This document shows, in pieces, positions 45,701-54,230 of a stretch of DNA of 64,000 nucleotides (its first letter is position 1; each line of letters starts with the position of its first letter). Source of the stretch: JACKCR01 sp041390305 (GTDB taxonomy: Bacteria > Eisenbacteria > RBG-16-71-46 > CAIMUX01). The translations under genes were made by a program, and so were the position numbers. The notes under the pieces are model-generated. The model searched no databases and was not told the DNA's origin. It worked only from the letters and a program-made list of their open reading frames with translations. Location of the stretch: the NCBI GenBank assembly GCA_041390305.1, contig JAWKQE010000001.1, positions 62,001 to 126,000 of the forward strand, read 5' to 3'.

Positions 45701-46075
45701 TCACGCCGCGCGTACGCCCCAAGTCTTCGTGATGTACTCCGCCAGAACGTCGAAGTAGGCGTGGACGTCCTGGACGAGCTCGTTCGCGCCGGTCGTCTCT
45801 CCCGCCCGAGCCATCTTCTCCAGTTTCTCGCACGGATCGGACATCGGGCGCGCTCCCAGTGAGCGACAGCTCCCCTTGAGAGTGTGTGCGGCCCGCTCCA
45901 CCGTCGGCAGATCTCCCGCGGCAAGTGCGGTCTCCACCTGCTCGATGAGCGGAGGAGTGACGCGGAGGAACTCCTGCATCAGTTCCGCCTCGAACTCCGT
46001 ATCACCAGCCGACATGTCGGTCAGGTGCTCGTGATCGATCGGACAGCGACCGTCGTTCATTGGGGTTTGGTTCAT
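45701..46075 (-). CDS. Histidine phosphotransfer (HPt) protein
   Basis: 124 residues from the ATG at 46075, which has AAGGAG nine bases upstream; the frame opens further but is of low quality. A four-helix HPt domain carries the phosphorylated histidine His64 in ERAAHTLKGSCRSLGA. Stand-alone HPt proteins relay phosphate between a hybrid kinase and a receiver, plausibly the REC-PAS-GGDEF protein 78 bases downstream. No histidine kinase gene is in the window. Confidence 0.88.
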   Translation of the reverse strand: MNQTPMNDGRCPIDHEHLTDMSAGDTEFEAELMQEFLRVTPPLIEQVETALAAGDLPTVERAAHTLKGSCRSLGARPMSDPCEKLEKMARAGETTGANELVQDVHAYFDVLAEYITKTWGVRAA

Positions 46076-46450
46076 GCTCGCATCTCCTTGACCGGGGTCC
46101 CATCCGTGATCCCTCGGCAAATCGTTCCCACGTTTCCGGTTATCGGGAGGGCGGGAACGGAACTTGAGGGTCCCGGGCCAGGATGTGGCTGGACTGAGTC
46201 GAAAGGGGGCCCTGATCGGAGCACATGGTGGGCACCTGGTTTCGGGGGCGCTGGAGCGGGGGGCTGGAAGGGTCCCCACGGAGGCACGCGGAGCCTCGTG
46301 GGCCGCAGCGTCCCCCTTGGCCGACGCGGAGTCTCCAGCAGGGATGTCCGTGCTCACGAGGTCAGTAATTGCTTATCAAATGGTCGGTTATGTCCAGGAT
46401 GCGCGCCGGCTCGCTCCGGGCGTCGGTCTGCCGGGGAGTGACGCCGGTGG
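46076..46450. other. Intergenic region between sufT and the HPt gene
   Basis: 375 bases, no gene I can support. A short AT-rich patch at 46361-46395 (GTAATTGCTTATCAAATGG) stands out and may hold the promoter for the HPt-cyclase pair on the minus strand. No terminator after sufT was identified. Confidence 0.4.
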
Positions 46451-47014
46451 TCAGAACATCCCGAGTTCGAGCTTGGCGGCCTCGGTCATCCGGTCCGGCG
46501 TCCACGGCGGATCCCAGACCAGCTCGACCTTCCCCTCTCGCACCCCTTCGACCTCGTTCAGCTTCTCCTCGACCTCGCCGGGGAGGGTGCCCGCGACCGG
46601 GCACGCCGGGGAGGTGAGGGTCATGGTCACGAGGACCTTCGAGCCCGGCTGGACCTCGATCTCGTAGACCATGCCGAGGTCGTAGATGTTCACGGGGATC
46701 TCGGGGTCGTACACGGACTTCATCGTGTGGATGACGCGCTCCCGCAGGGCGACGTCGTCCCGAGTGGGTTCGTAGGTCGGGGAAGACGATGGGGTCGCGG
46801 CTGCATCCGGAGAGCCGGGCGAGGCGCCATCGCGCGGCGCCGCGGACTCGGCCGACGCGGATTCGGCCGACGCGGACTCGTTTGGCGCAGAATCGCGTGC
46901 CGTGGTCGAACCGCTCGCATCGGCGGGGCCGGAGGACGACGGTGTCTCCTCCCGCACGCCGAACGGGCCGTGGCGCTCCGCGGAGCCTCTCGCTTCGGTC
47001 TTGTCGCGATCCAT
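46451..47014 (-). CDS. sufT: SUF system protein SufT (MIP18/DUF59 family)
   Basis: 187 residues. The C-terminal 100 residues are a DUF59 domain: VIHTMKSVYDPEIPVNIYDL, GMVYEIEV, MTLTSPACPVAGTLPGEVEE and VWDPPWTPDRMTEAAKLELG, with the conserved DPE and the reactive Cys in TSPACP. It helps Fe-S cluster assembly or delivery. The N-terminal 85 residues are disordered and include near-identical Ser/Ala/Glu repeats (ESASAESASAESA), absent from most homologues. It is last in the SUF operon, nine bases after sufU. Confidence 0.9.
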   Translation of the reverse strand: MDRDKTEARGSAERHGPFGVREETPSSSGPADASGSTTARDSAPNESASAESASAESAAPRDGASPGSPDAAATPSSSPTYEPTRDDVALRERVIHTMKSVYDPEIPVNIYDLGMVYEIEVQPGSKVLVTMTLTSPACPVAGTLPGEVEEKLNEVEGVREGKVELVWDPPWTPDRMTEAAKLELGMF

Positions 47015-47023
47015 GAAACCCCT

Positions 47024-47473
47024 CTACTCCGTCGTGACCGGCTCGTCCTGACCGTGGAGAGCGGCTTCGAGCGTGCGCCAGGCGAGGGTCGCGCACTTGA
47101 CCCTCACCGGGAACTCGCGCACCCCCTGGAAGACGGCGAGCTTGCCGAGATGTTCGAGATCGTCGTCGGTAGAGCCCTCGGTGAGCATATGGATGAACTG
47201 ATGGATGATCTCGTCCACCTCCGCCCGGGTTCGCCCCTTGAGCGTCTCCGTGAGGAGCGAGGCCGACGCCGTGGAGATGGCGCAGCCGGCACCCTGGAAG
47301 CTCACGTCCACGACCGTGTCTCCATCCAGCTTCAGATAGAGGCTGAGCTTGTCACCGCAGAGCGGGTTGTATCCGATGGACTGGCGGTCGGGATCTTCCA
47401 TACCCCGGAAGTTCCGCGGGTGCTTTCCATGGTCGAGCACCAGCTCCTGATAGAGCTCACGTAGTTCCGACAT
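47024..47473 (-). CDS. sufU: Iron-sulfur assembly protein SufU
   Basis: 149-residue SufU/IscU-like protein. Zinc/sulfur ligands Cys39 and Asp41 (YNPLCGD), Cys64 (GAGCAIS) and Cys127 (VKCATLAW) are all present, together with the SufU-type insert before the last cysteine. In SUF systems of this type SufU accepts sulfur from SufS and passes it to SufBCD, replacing SufE. It follows sufS by 109 bases and precedes sufT. Confidence 0.95.
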   Translation of the reverse strand: MSELRELYQELVLDHGKHPRNFRGMEDPDRQSIGYNPLCGDKLSLYLKLDGDTVVDVSFQGAGCAISTASASLLTETLKGRTRAEVDEIIHQFIHMLTEGSTDDDLEHLGKLAVFQGVREFPVRVKCATLAWRTLEAALHGQDEPVTTE

Positions 47474-47582
47474 CGCTTCTGAGTCTCACTCCTCGCCATT
47501 CGAGCCGCCGTGAACGGCGGCCCTTGCTCACCTGTACGGTCCGGGCCATCACGAGTTCGTGATCACGCGACCGGGACCGGGA

Positions 47583-48830
47583 CTATCCGAAAATCTCCAT
47601 GACCTTGTCCAGCCCGCGCGCGAGTGCGTCGATCTCTTCACGCGTGTTGTAGACGCCGAACGACGCCCGAATGGTAGCGGGCACACCGAACCGGTCCATG
47701 ACCGGCTGGGCGCAGTGGTGCCCCGCCCGGATTGCGATTCCCTCGCCGTCGAGGATGGTTCCGATGTCGTGCGGGTGAACCCCCTCGAGCAGGAAGGAGA
47801 GGATGCTCGCCTTCTCCCGGGCCGTTCCGATGACCCGAACGTCCGGCCGTCCTCCGATCACCTCCATGGCGTACGCGAGGAGGTCGTGCTCGTGCTCCGC
47901 CATCCTCTCGATGCCGAGCTCCGCGATGAAGTCGATCGCGCGTCCGAAGCCGACGACACCCTCGACGTTCGGCGTTCCCGCCTCGAACTTGTGGGGCAGG
48001 CCGCTGTAGACCGTCTTCTCGAAAGTGACCATCCGGATCATGTCGCCCCCGCCCTGATAGGGAGGCATGGCGTCCAGGAGCTCCTTCCGGCCGTAGAGTG
48101 CGCCGATTCCCATCGGTCCGTACATCTTGTGGGCGGACACCGTATAGAAGTCGCAACCGATCTCTCCGACGTCGACCTTCGTGTGGGCCGTGGCCTGCGC
48201 TCCGTCGATCAGGACGACGGCGCCGCGAGACTTCGCGATCTCCGTCATCCGTTCGACCGGGTTGATCGTCCCGAGCGCGTTCGAGATGTGTGAGAACGCG
48301 ACGATCCGGGTGCGGGGGCCGATCAGCCGCTCGAACTCGTCCAGGATCACTTCGCCGTCGTCGTTGATCGGGGCCGCGACGAGCTTCGCTCCCCGGGACT
48401 CGCACACGAGCTGCCAGGGAACGATGTTCGAGTGGTGCTCGAGCTGCGTGACGAGGACTTCGTCGCCCTCGGCGAGGTACCTGCCGCCGTAGGACGCCGC
48501 GACCAGGTTGATCGCCTCCGTCGTCCCACGCACGTAGATGATCTCTTCGGTCGACTTCGCGCCGAGGAAGTCCCTCACCTTCTCGCGCACGCCCTCGTAG
48601 TGGGCCGTGGCGACCTGGCTCAGTTCGTGGACGCCTCGGTGGACGTTTGCGTTGTCCCGGAACGAGTAACGAGCGATGCCCTCCACGACGGTGTGAGGGC
48701 GCTGGGTCGTTGCCGCGTTGTCGAGATAGACCAGCTGCTTCCCGTGGACCTTGCGCCGGAGGACGGGAAACTCCCTCCGGATCCGCGCGATGTCGAGCGG
48801 CTGCGCGTCGGAGGACGATGTGTTCGTCAC
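47583..48830 (-). CDS. sufS: Cysteine desulfurase SufS
   Basis: 415-residue PLP enzyme that takes sulfur from cysteine. The PLP lysine is in TVSAHKMYGPMG, and the catalytic cysteine in IRAGHHCAQPVMDRFG. YLDNAATTQRP and ANVHRGVHELS are typical group II desulfurase motifs. The GTG at 48830 is chosen since GGGAGGAG lies five bases upstream and the length then matches the family; the frame extends to 48905. It lies between sufD and sufU in the operon. Confidence 0.95.
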   Translation of the reverse strand: MTNTSSSDAQPLDIARIRREFPVLRRKVHGKQLVYLDNAATTQRPHTVVEGIARYSFRDNANVHRGVHELSQVATAHYEGVREKVRDFLGAKSTEEIIYVRGTTEAINLVAASYGGRYLAEGDEVLVTQLEHHSNIVPWQLVCESRGAKLVAAPINDDGEVILDEFERLIGPRTRIVAFSHISNALGTINPVERMTEIAKSRGAVVLIDGAQATAHTKVDVGEIGCDFYTVSAHKMYGPMGIGALYGRKELLDAMPPYQGGGDMIRMVTFEKTVYSGLPHKFEAGTPNVEGVVGFGRAIDFIAELGIERMAEHEHDLLAYAMEVIGGRPDVRVIGTAREKASILSFLLEGVHPHDIGTILDGEGIAIRAGHHCAQPVMDRFGVPATIRASFGVYNTREEIDALARGLDKVMEIFG

Positions 48831-48911
48831 GTCGACTCCTCCCGAGGTCGGTTCGGCCGGGCCCCTGCCCTGTCCACCGTCCATGACCCAACGATCGGTC
48901 TGCACCTAGAC

Positions 48912-50264
48912 CTACCTTCCCAGCGTTTCGTCCAGCATGGATCCCGCGAGAACCCGCATCGGCTCCCATGCCATCCGGTCCACCACATCCGACGCGAACG
49001 CGTGCACCAGCATGCGCCGGGCCGTCTCGGCTTCGATGCCGCGGGAGCGCAGGTAGAACAGCGAATCGGGGTCGAGCTGGCCGATCGTCGCTCCGTGCGT
49101 GCACTTCACGTCATCCGCATAGATCTCGAGCTGCGGCTTCGTGTTCATGAGAGCCTTGGGCGACAGCACGAGCGCGTTGTTCGACTGGATCCCGTCCGTC
49201 TTCTGCGCGTCGGGACGGACGAACACCTTGCCGTTGAAGACGCCCTGGGACTCGTCACTGAGCACGGACCGGTAGTACTCGCGGCTCGCGCAATGCGGCA
49301 CGGCGTGGACGATCTCGGTGTGGTCGTCCATCAGCTGCCGCCCGGTGGCCACGTTGAGTCCGTTCAGGACGCATCCTCCGCCGGGGCCGTTGAGCTCGAC
49401 GCGGAGATCGTTCCGAATCAGTCGGCCACCCTGCGAGACGTTGTGGGCGTCGAGGTGTCCGTCGCGGTCGATGCGGGCGAAGGTGCCGGCGACATGGAAG
49501 ACCTGACCGGACTCCCGAACGACCTTGTAGAGCTCGAGCCGGGCATTGGCACCGATGATCGCCTCCGTGACCGGATTCGTCAGATACGGGGAGTCCGTGT
49601 GCGGGCCGGCTCCGGACGCTGCGTACTCCTCGACGACGCGGACCACGGCGCTCTCACCGAGCACGTAGAGGTTTCTCGGATGAGCGGCGTTGACCGTTGT
49701 GCCCGCTGCTCCACCCCCACTCGCGAGATGGACGACGTGGACGGTGACCCGCTCCTTGCATCCCGCGGGAACGAAGACATGGACGCCGTCCTGGAAGAAC
49801 GCGGTGTTGAGCGCGACGAACGGATGGCTCTCGACCGGCGCGACCGAACCGAGATGAGACTCCAGTTCCGCGCGCTGCTCCCGTAGGACGACCGATAGTG
49901 GTTGGACCCGCAGACCGGACGGAGCGGACGTGAGATCCGACAATGCCGGGACGAACAGTCCGTCGACGAGAACGATCCGCACGACCGTCTCGTCGGCTCC
50001 CGTCGTGAGGTCCGGAACCGGACCGATGTCGGCCCCCGTCGACGGCGTACCGTCCGCGTGGGTCAAAGTGATCCGATCGAGTTCACGGACGTCCGTGTAC
50101 TTCCACTCCTCGTGCTTCGGCGTGGGGATGCCGCCTTCCTGGAAGGCGGCCATGGCCGCGCGCCGTAGCCGGAGCACCCACTCGGGGCCGGTGGCGCCCC
50201 AGCCCTTTTCCAGCTCCTCGAACCGGAGAGCAAAAGGATGCATCGTGTCCTGAGCATTCGTCAT
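48912..50264 (-). CDS. sufD: Fe-S assembly scaffold SufD
   Basis: 450-residue member of the SufBCD scaffold. The beta-helix core includes VFVPAGCKERVTVHVVH, then HTEIVHAVPHCASREYYRSV, FNGKVFVRPDAQKTDGIQSN and KCTHGATIGQLDPDSLFYLR with the conserved His used in cluster building. The N-terminus starts from ATG 50264 after TGAGG; a longer frame exists but overlaps sufC. It begins seven bases after sufC. Confidence 0.94.
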   Translation of the reverse strand: MTNAQDTMHPFALRFEELEKGWGATGPEWVLRLRRAAMAAFQEGGIPTPKHEEWKYTDVRELDRITLTHADGTPSTGADIGPVPDLTTGADETVVRIVLVDGLFVPALSDLTSAPSGLRVQPLSVVLREQRAELESHLGSVAPVESHPFVALNTAFFQDGVHVFVPAGCKERVTVHVVHLASGGGAAGTTVNAAHPRNLYVLGESAVVRVVEEYAASGAGPHTDSPYLTNPVTEAIIGANARLELYKVVRESGQVFHVAGTFARIDRDGHLDAHNVSQGGRLIRNDLRVELNGPGGGCVLNGLNVATGRQLMDDHTEIVHAVPHCASREYYRSVLSDESQGVFNGKVFVRPDAQKTDGIQSNNALVLSPKALMNTKPQLEIYADDVKCTHGATIGQLDPDSLFYLRSRGIEAETARRMLVHAFASDVVDRMAWEPMRVLAGSMLDETLGR

Positions 50265-50271
50265 CGACGCC

Positions 50272-51036
50272 TCACTTGCTCTCTGCCGCCAGGGCCTGCT
50301 CTTCGATCCAGGAGTAGCCCTTCGCTTCGAGTTCGAGCGCCAGCTCCTTGCCACCGGACTTCACGATCTGTCCCTTGTAGAGGACGTGGACGAAGTCCGG
50401 AACGATGTAGTCGAGGAGACGTTGGTAATGCGTGACGACGAGGAAGCCGCGCTCCGGCGAACGGAGTGCGTTGACTCCCGCGGCAACGTCCTTGAGTGCA
50501 TCGATGTCGAGGCCGGAGTCCGTTTCGTCGAGGATGGCGAGCTTCGGTTCGAGCACGGCCATCTGGAAGACCTCGTTCCGCTTCTTCTCCCCGCCGGAGA
50601 AACCCTCGTTGACGGGACGGCCGAGAAGCGACTCTTCCATGTGGAGCACCTTGAGCTTCTCGCGCACGAGCTTCAGGAAGTCGACGGCGTCGAGTTCACT
50701 CTCACCCCGCTCCTTCCGCATCGAGTTGAGCGCGGCCTTGAGGAAGTAGGTGTTGTTCACGCCCGGGATCTCGACGGGGTACTGGAAGGCGAGGAACACG
50801 CCGAGGTGCGCGCGCTCTTCGGGCTCCAGCTCCAGGAGGTCCTTGCCGAGGAAGTCGACGGAGCCGCCCGTCACCTCGTACTCTTCGCGTCCGGCCAGGA
50901 CGTTTGCGAGGGTGCTCTTTCCGGAGCCGTTTGGCCCCATGATCGCGTGCACCTCGCCCGCCCCCACATGAAGGCTCAGTCCTTTGAGGATCTCGTTGCC
51001 GTCTGCCTGCACATGGAGGTTCTTGATCTCCAGCAT
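50272..51036 (-). CDS. sufC: Fe-S assembly ATPase SufC
   Basis: 254-residue ABC-type ATPase powering the SufBCD scaffold. Walker A is GPNGSGKST, the signature is GFSGGEKKRNEV and Walker B is LAILDETDSGLDIDAL, all intact. GGAGTAGGAG precedes the ATG. It lies between sufB and sufD as usual. Length is normal. Confidence 0.97.
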   Translation of the reverse strand: MLEIKNLHVQADGNEILKGLSLHVGAGEVHAIMGPNGSGKSTLANVLAGREEYEVTGGSVDFLGKDLLELEPEERAHLGVFLAFQYPVEIPGVNNTYFLKAALNSMRKERGESELDAVDFLKLVREKLKVLHMEESLLGRPVNEGFSGGEKKRNEVFQMAVLEPKLAILDETDSGLDIDALKDVAAGVNALRSPERGFLVVTHYQRLLDYIVPDFVHVLYKGQIVKSGGKELALELEAKGYSWIEEQALAAESK

Positions 51037-51173
51037 CTCTCTCTCCTACTCCTGACGCGCTTCCTCTGCCTCACTGCCCGCGGGACCCCTCGTCCCATCG
51101 CTCCATGGACCGGTGAAGCCCTGACCCAATCTGTGCTACCGAACTCCCGGGATCTCCCCAGTCCGCTCGGGAA

Positions 51174-52667
51174 TCATCCGACACTGTTCTCGAGGCTGAT
51201 CTCGAGAAGCTTCTGTGCCTCCACCGCGAACTCCATCGGGAGTTCACGGAACACTTCCTTGCAGAAACCGTTGACGATGAGGTTCACCGCGTCTTCTTCC
51301 GACAGGCCACGCTGTTTGCAGTAGAAGATCTGGTCCTCTCCGATCTTGGACGTCGTCGCTTCGTGCTCGAGCTGCGCTGTGGGATTCTTGACCTCGATGT
51401 ACGGGAACGTGTGCGCCCCGCACTTGTCGCCCATCAGCATCGAGTCGCACTGCGAGTAGTTCCGGGCGTTCTCCGCGCCGGGCATGATCTTGACGAGGCC
51501 GCGGTAGCTGTTCTGGCTGAGCCCCGCGGAAATGCCCTTCGAGATGATCGTCGACTTCGTGTTCTTGCCGATGTGGATCATCTTCGTGCCGGTATCCGCC
51601 TTCTGGTGGTTGTTCGTCACCGCGACGGAGTAGAACTCTCCGACCGAGTTGTCTCCCTGGAGGATGCAGCTCGGATACTTCCAGGTGAGCGCGGATCCCG
51701 TCTCCACCTGGGTCCAGCTGATCTTGGAGTTGCGGCCGCGGCAGGCCCCGCGCTTCGTGACGAAGTTGTAGATGCCGCCCTTACCGTCCTTGTCTCCCGG
51801 ATACCAGTTCTGGACGGTGGAGTACTTCACCTGCGCGTCGTCCAGGGCAATGATCTCGACGACGGCGGCGTGGAGCTGGTTCTCGTCCCGCTGCGGCGCG
51901 GTACATCCCTCGAGGTAACTCACGTACGCGCCGTCCTCGGCGATGATGAGCGTCCGCTCGAACTGCCCCGTTTGTGCCGCGTTGATCCGGAAATACGTGG
52001 AGAGCTCCATCGGACAGCGAACGCCCTTCGGGATGAAGACGAACGAACCGTCGCTGAAGACCGCGGAGTTGAGCGCGGCGAAGAAGTTGTCGGTCGCGGG
52101 GACGACCGAGCCCAGGTACTTCCGCACGATCTCGGGATGCTCGCGTACGGCTTCCGAGAACGAGCAGAAGACGATGCCGAGCGCGCCGAGCGTCTTCTTG
52201 TAGGTCGTGGCGACGGAGACGCTGTCGAACACCGCGTCGACCGCGACCCCGGAAATCCGCTTCTGCTCCTCGAGCGAGATGCCGAGCTTGTTGAACGTTT
52301 CGCGGAGCTCCGGGTCGACATCGTCGAGAGACTCGAGTACCGGCTTCTTCTTCGGCGCGGCGTAGTAGTAGAGGTCCTGGTAGTCGATCGGTCCGTAGCC
52401 GAAGTTCGGCCACTTCGGTTCGACCATCTTCTTCCAGTGGGCGAGCGCCTTGAGCCGCCACTCGAGCAGCCACTCCGGCTCTTCCTTCTTCGCAGAGATG
52501 ATCCGAACGATGTCCTCGTTCAGTCCCTTCGGGATCATCTCGGTCTCGATGTCGGTGGTGAAGCCGTACTTGTACTCGGACTGGGTCAGCTTCTCCAGGT
52601 GATCCTGCGGTGTCGACATGGGCGTGTTGGCCTCTTCGTTCTCAGGAGTTTCCGGCGTGCTCGCCAT
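51174..52667 (-). CDS. sufB: Fe-S assembly scaffold SufB
   Basis: 497-residue scaffold subunit. Conserved segments include YGFTTDIETEMIPKGLNEDI, SVFIPKGV-like FIPKGVRCPMELSTYFRIN, EGCTAPQRDENQLHAAVVEI and IGKNTKSTIISKGISAG; Cys in CTAP and the C-terminal Glu/Cys residues used for cluster assembly are present. The start is uncertain: ATG 52667 overlaps the sufR end by 26 bases, ATG 52619 leaves a gap of 22; neither has a strong ribosome site. It leads the structural suf genes. Confidence 0.96.
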   Translation of the reverse strand: MASTPETPENEEANTPMSTPQDHLEKLTQSEYKYGFTTDIETEMIPKGLNEDIVRIISAKKEEPEWLLEWRLKALAHWKKMVEPKWPNFGYGPIDYQDLYYYAAPKKKPVLESLDDVDPELRETFNKLGISLEEQKRISGVAVDAVFDSVSVATTYKKTLGALGIVFCSFSEAVREHPEIVRKYLGSVVPATDNFFAALNSAVFSDGSFVFIPKGVRCPMELSTYFRINAAQTGQFERTLIIAEDGAYVSYLEGCTAPQRDENQLHAAVVEIIALDDAQVKYSTVQNWYPGDKDGKGGIYNFVTKRGACRGRNSKISWTQVETGSALTWKYPSCILQGDNSVGEFYSVAVTNNHQKADTGTKMIHIGKNTKSTIISKGISAGLSQNSYRGLVKIMPGAENARNYSQCDSMLMGDKCGAHTFPYIEVKNPTAQLEHEATTSKIGEDQIFYCKQRGLSEEDAVNLIVNGFCKEVFRELPMEFAVEAQKLLEISLENSVG

Positions 52668-53331
52668 GCGTGTCGCGAGCTCCGTGGGAGAGGGTGATCG
52701 ATTCTATGTCCGCGTCCGTCGCGTCATCGATGCGGCTGTCGGCGGGGTCGCCGGCAGTGCCGGCGTGGCCGCGGATGGCCCCGTCACGGGGCGCGTCCAG
52801 GGAGTCGGGGGGTGCCGGAGCGAACCAGTTCCCCTCGTTCGCAGACTGCACCAGTGCCGAGACGTGGTGCTGGACCCACTGCGCCATGCCCGCTTCGCTC
52901 CGCTCCACCATGTCGCGGAGGGAGGTGCGGTTCAGTACCTGATCGAGGACGAACTGGAGCCCCGACCAGACCGAGCGGATGGTGCAGGCGTCCGAGTGGA
53001 TGCAGAAGTTGCGGTCCCCCCGGAAACGCTCGCAGGTGTCACCGTCGAAGAGCTTGCCACCGAGGGCGGCCATCGACTCCGCCAGTGTGATCTCGGAGGA
53101 CGGCCTGGCCAGGCGGTACCCACCGTTCCGGCCGCGAATGCTCTCGACCAGCCCGGCGCGGGCGAGGACTCCCATGAGCTTCCCCGCGTACTCGGTCGAC
53201 AGACCTTCGTCTTCGGATATCTTGTTGACAGGAAGGGTATTAGGATCGCCTCCGTCGGCCTCGCCGAGTTCTTCCCGGGCGAGTCTCAGAAGGCAACGAA
53301 GGCCGAATTCCTGCTGGGATGTCAGCTTCAT
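52642..53331 (-). CDS. Rrf2-family Fe-S-sensing regulator (SufR-like)
   Basis: 229-residue winged-helix Rrf2 protein, first gene of the SUF operon. The DNA-binding part runs LTSQQEFGLRCLLRLAREEL, LSTEYAGKLMGVLARAGLVE, SIRGRNGGYRLARP. Three cysteines, C100, C110 and C116 (C-x9-C-x5-C), could hold a cluster as in IscR, though IscR spacing is C-x5-C-x5-C. A disordered tail of about 75 residues follows. It is divergent from an OsmC-type gene, with a palindromic operator in the gap. Autoregulation of the SUF operon is the likely job. Confidence 0.9.
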   Translation of the reverse strand: MKLTSQQEFGLRCLLRLAREELGEADGGDPNTLPVNKISEDEGLSTEYAGKLMGVLARAGLVESIRGRNGGYRLARPSSEITLAESMAALGGKLFDGDTCERFRGDRNFCIHSDACTIRSVWSGLQFVLDQVLNRTSLRDMVERSEAGMAQWVQHHVSALVQSANEGNWFAPAPPDSLDAPRDGAIRGHAGTAGDPADSRIDDATDADIESITLSHGARDTHGEHAGNS

Positions 53332-53364
53332 CTAGAGTCCCTCGCATGCAAGTCGTGCGGAACC

Positions 53365-53378
53365 GAGTATCTATACTC
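53365..53378. promoter_or_regulatory. Palindromic operator over the suf promoter
   Basis: Perfect palindrome GAGTAT-CT-ATACTC, 34 bases before the sufR start. On the minus strand TATAGA inside it can serve as a -10, with TGGACC 17 bases upstream as -35, so bound regulator would block the promoter. Typical of Rrf2 autoregulation. Confidence 0.65.
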
Positions 53379-53509
53379 AAATGTCCGGAATTGGTCCAGG
53401 GAAAAGATGAAGTGAAAGTCTGGTTTTCTGAGACTAGGTCTCGATAAGCGGTGGCCGAAAGATTGGAGATCGTTGCAAGATTCAGGTAGGCAGTCCTTTA
53501 GGAGGCACC

Positions 53510-53974
53510 ATGGCGAGTTACTCGGCGACCATCCAGTGGACCAGGCGGGGCGAACGCTTCGTGGACAACCGGTACAGTCGTGCCCACGTTTGGAGGTTCG
53601 ACGGCGGCCTCGAAGTTCCGGCTTCGTCCTCTCCCCACGTCGTGCCCCCGCCGCTCTCGACGGAGAACGCAGTGGACCCGGAAGAGGCGTTCGTGGCGTC
53701 CTTGTCCAGCTGCCACATGCTCTGGTTCCTGTCGCTCGCGGCCGGTCGCGGTTTCGTGGTCGACTCCTATATAGATGAGGCCGCAGGACGGATGACGCGC
53801 GCCGGGGACGGCAAGCTCTCCTTCGAGCAGGTCGAACTGCGGCCAAGCGTCGTGTTCGCGGATGGCGCCGCGCCGACTTCCGAGGAGCTCCTGGAACTCC
53901 ACCACCTCGCACACGAGGAATGCTTCATCGCGCGATCGGTGCGCTGCGCGGTCGTGTGTCGACCGAGCACGTGA
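53510..53974 (+). CDS. OsmC/Ohr family peroxidase
   Basis: 154-residue OsmC-fold protein. The two redox cysteines are Cys68 (SLSSCHMLWFL) and Cys138 (HEECFIARSV), the spacing of thiol peroxidases that reduce organic hydroperoxides; Arg and Glu in the N-terminal half complete the pocket. AGGAGGCACC precedes the ATG. It is divergent from the SUF operon, and both may respond to oxidative stress through the shared operator region. Closer to the YhfA/OsmC-like branch than to classic Ohr, but that is uncertain. Confidence 0.9.
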   Translation: MASYSATIQWTRRGERFVDNRYSRAHVWRFDGGLEVPASSSPHVVPPPLSTENAVDPEEAFVASLSSCHMLWFLSLAAGRGFVVDSYIDEAAGRMTRAGDGKLSFEQVELRPSVVFADGAAPTSEELLELHHLAHEECFIARSVRCAVVCRPST

Positions 53975-54230
53975 AGGGCGGAGCACCGGGAAGAATCTCC
54001 ACAGGTGGGGACTTTCGGCGTCGTGAGAACCGCCCAGTGTCGGCTCCACGTGACATGACCACAGGGGAGTGATCCGAGCGCCGGCGTCGTTCCGATGAAA
54101 GCCCGCACATCTCAAACGGCTGTCTTCCAACTCACTCAGAGGCGCGCGGCCAATCCCTGTCCAAACGACAGAGTCGTAACGGAATCCGGTACGGAGCTTG
54201 TATATTCCTATCCAACTCCAGGAGGGACCC

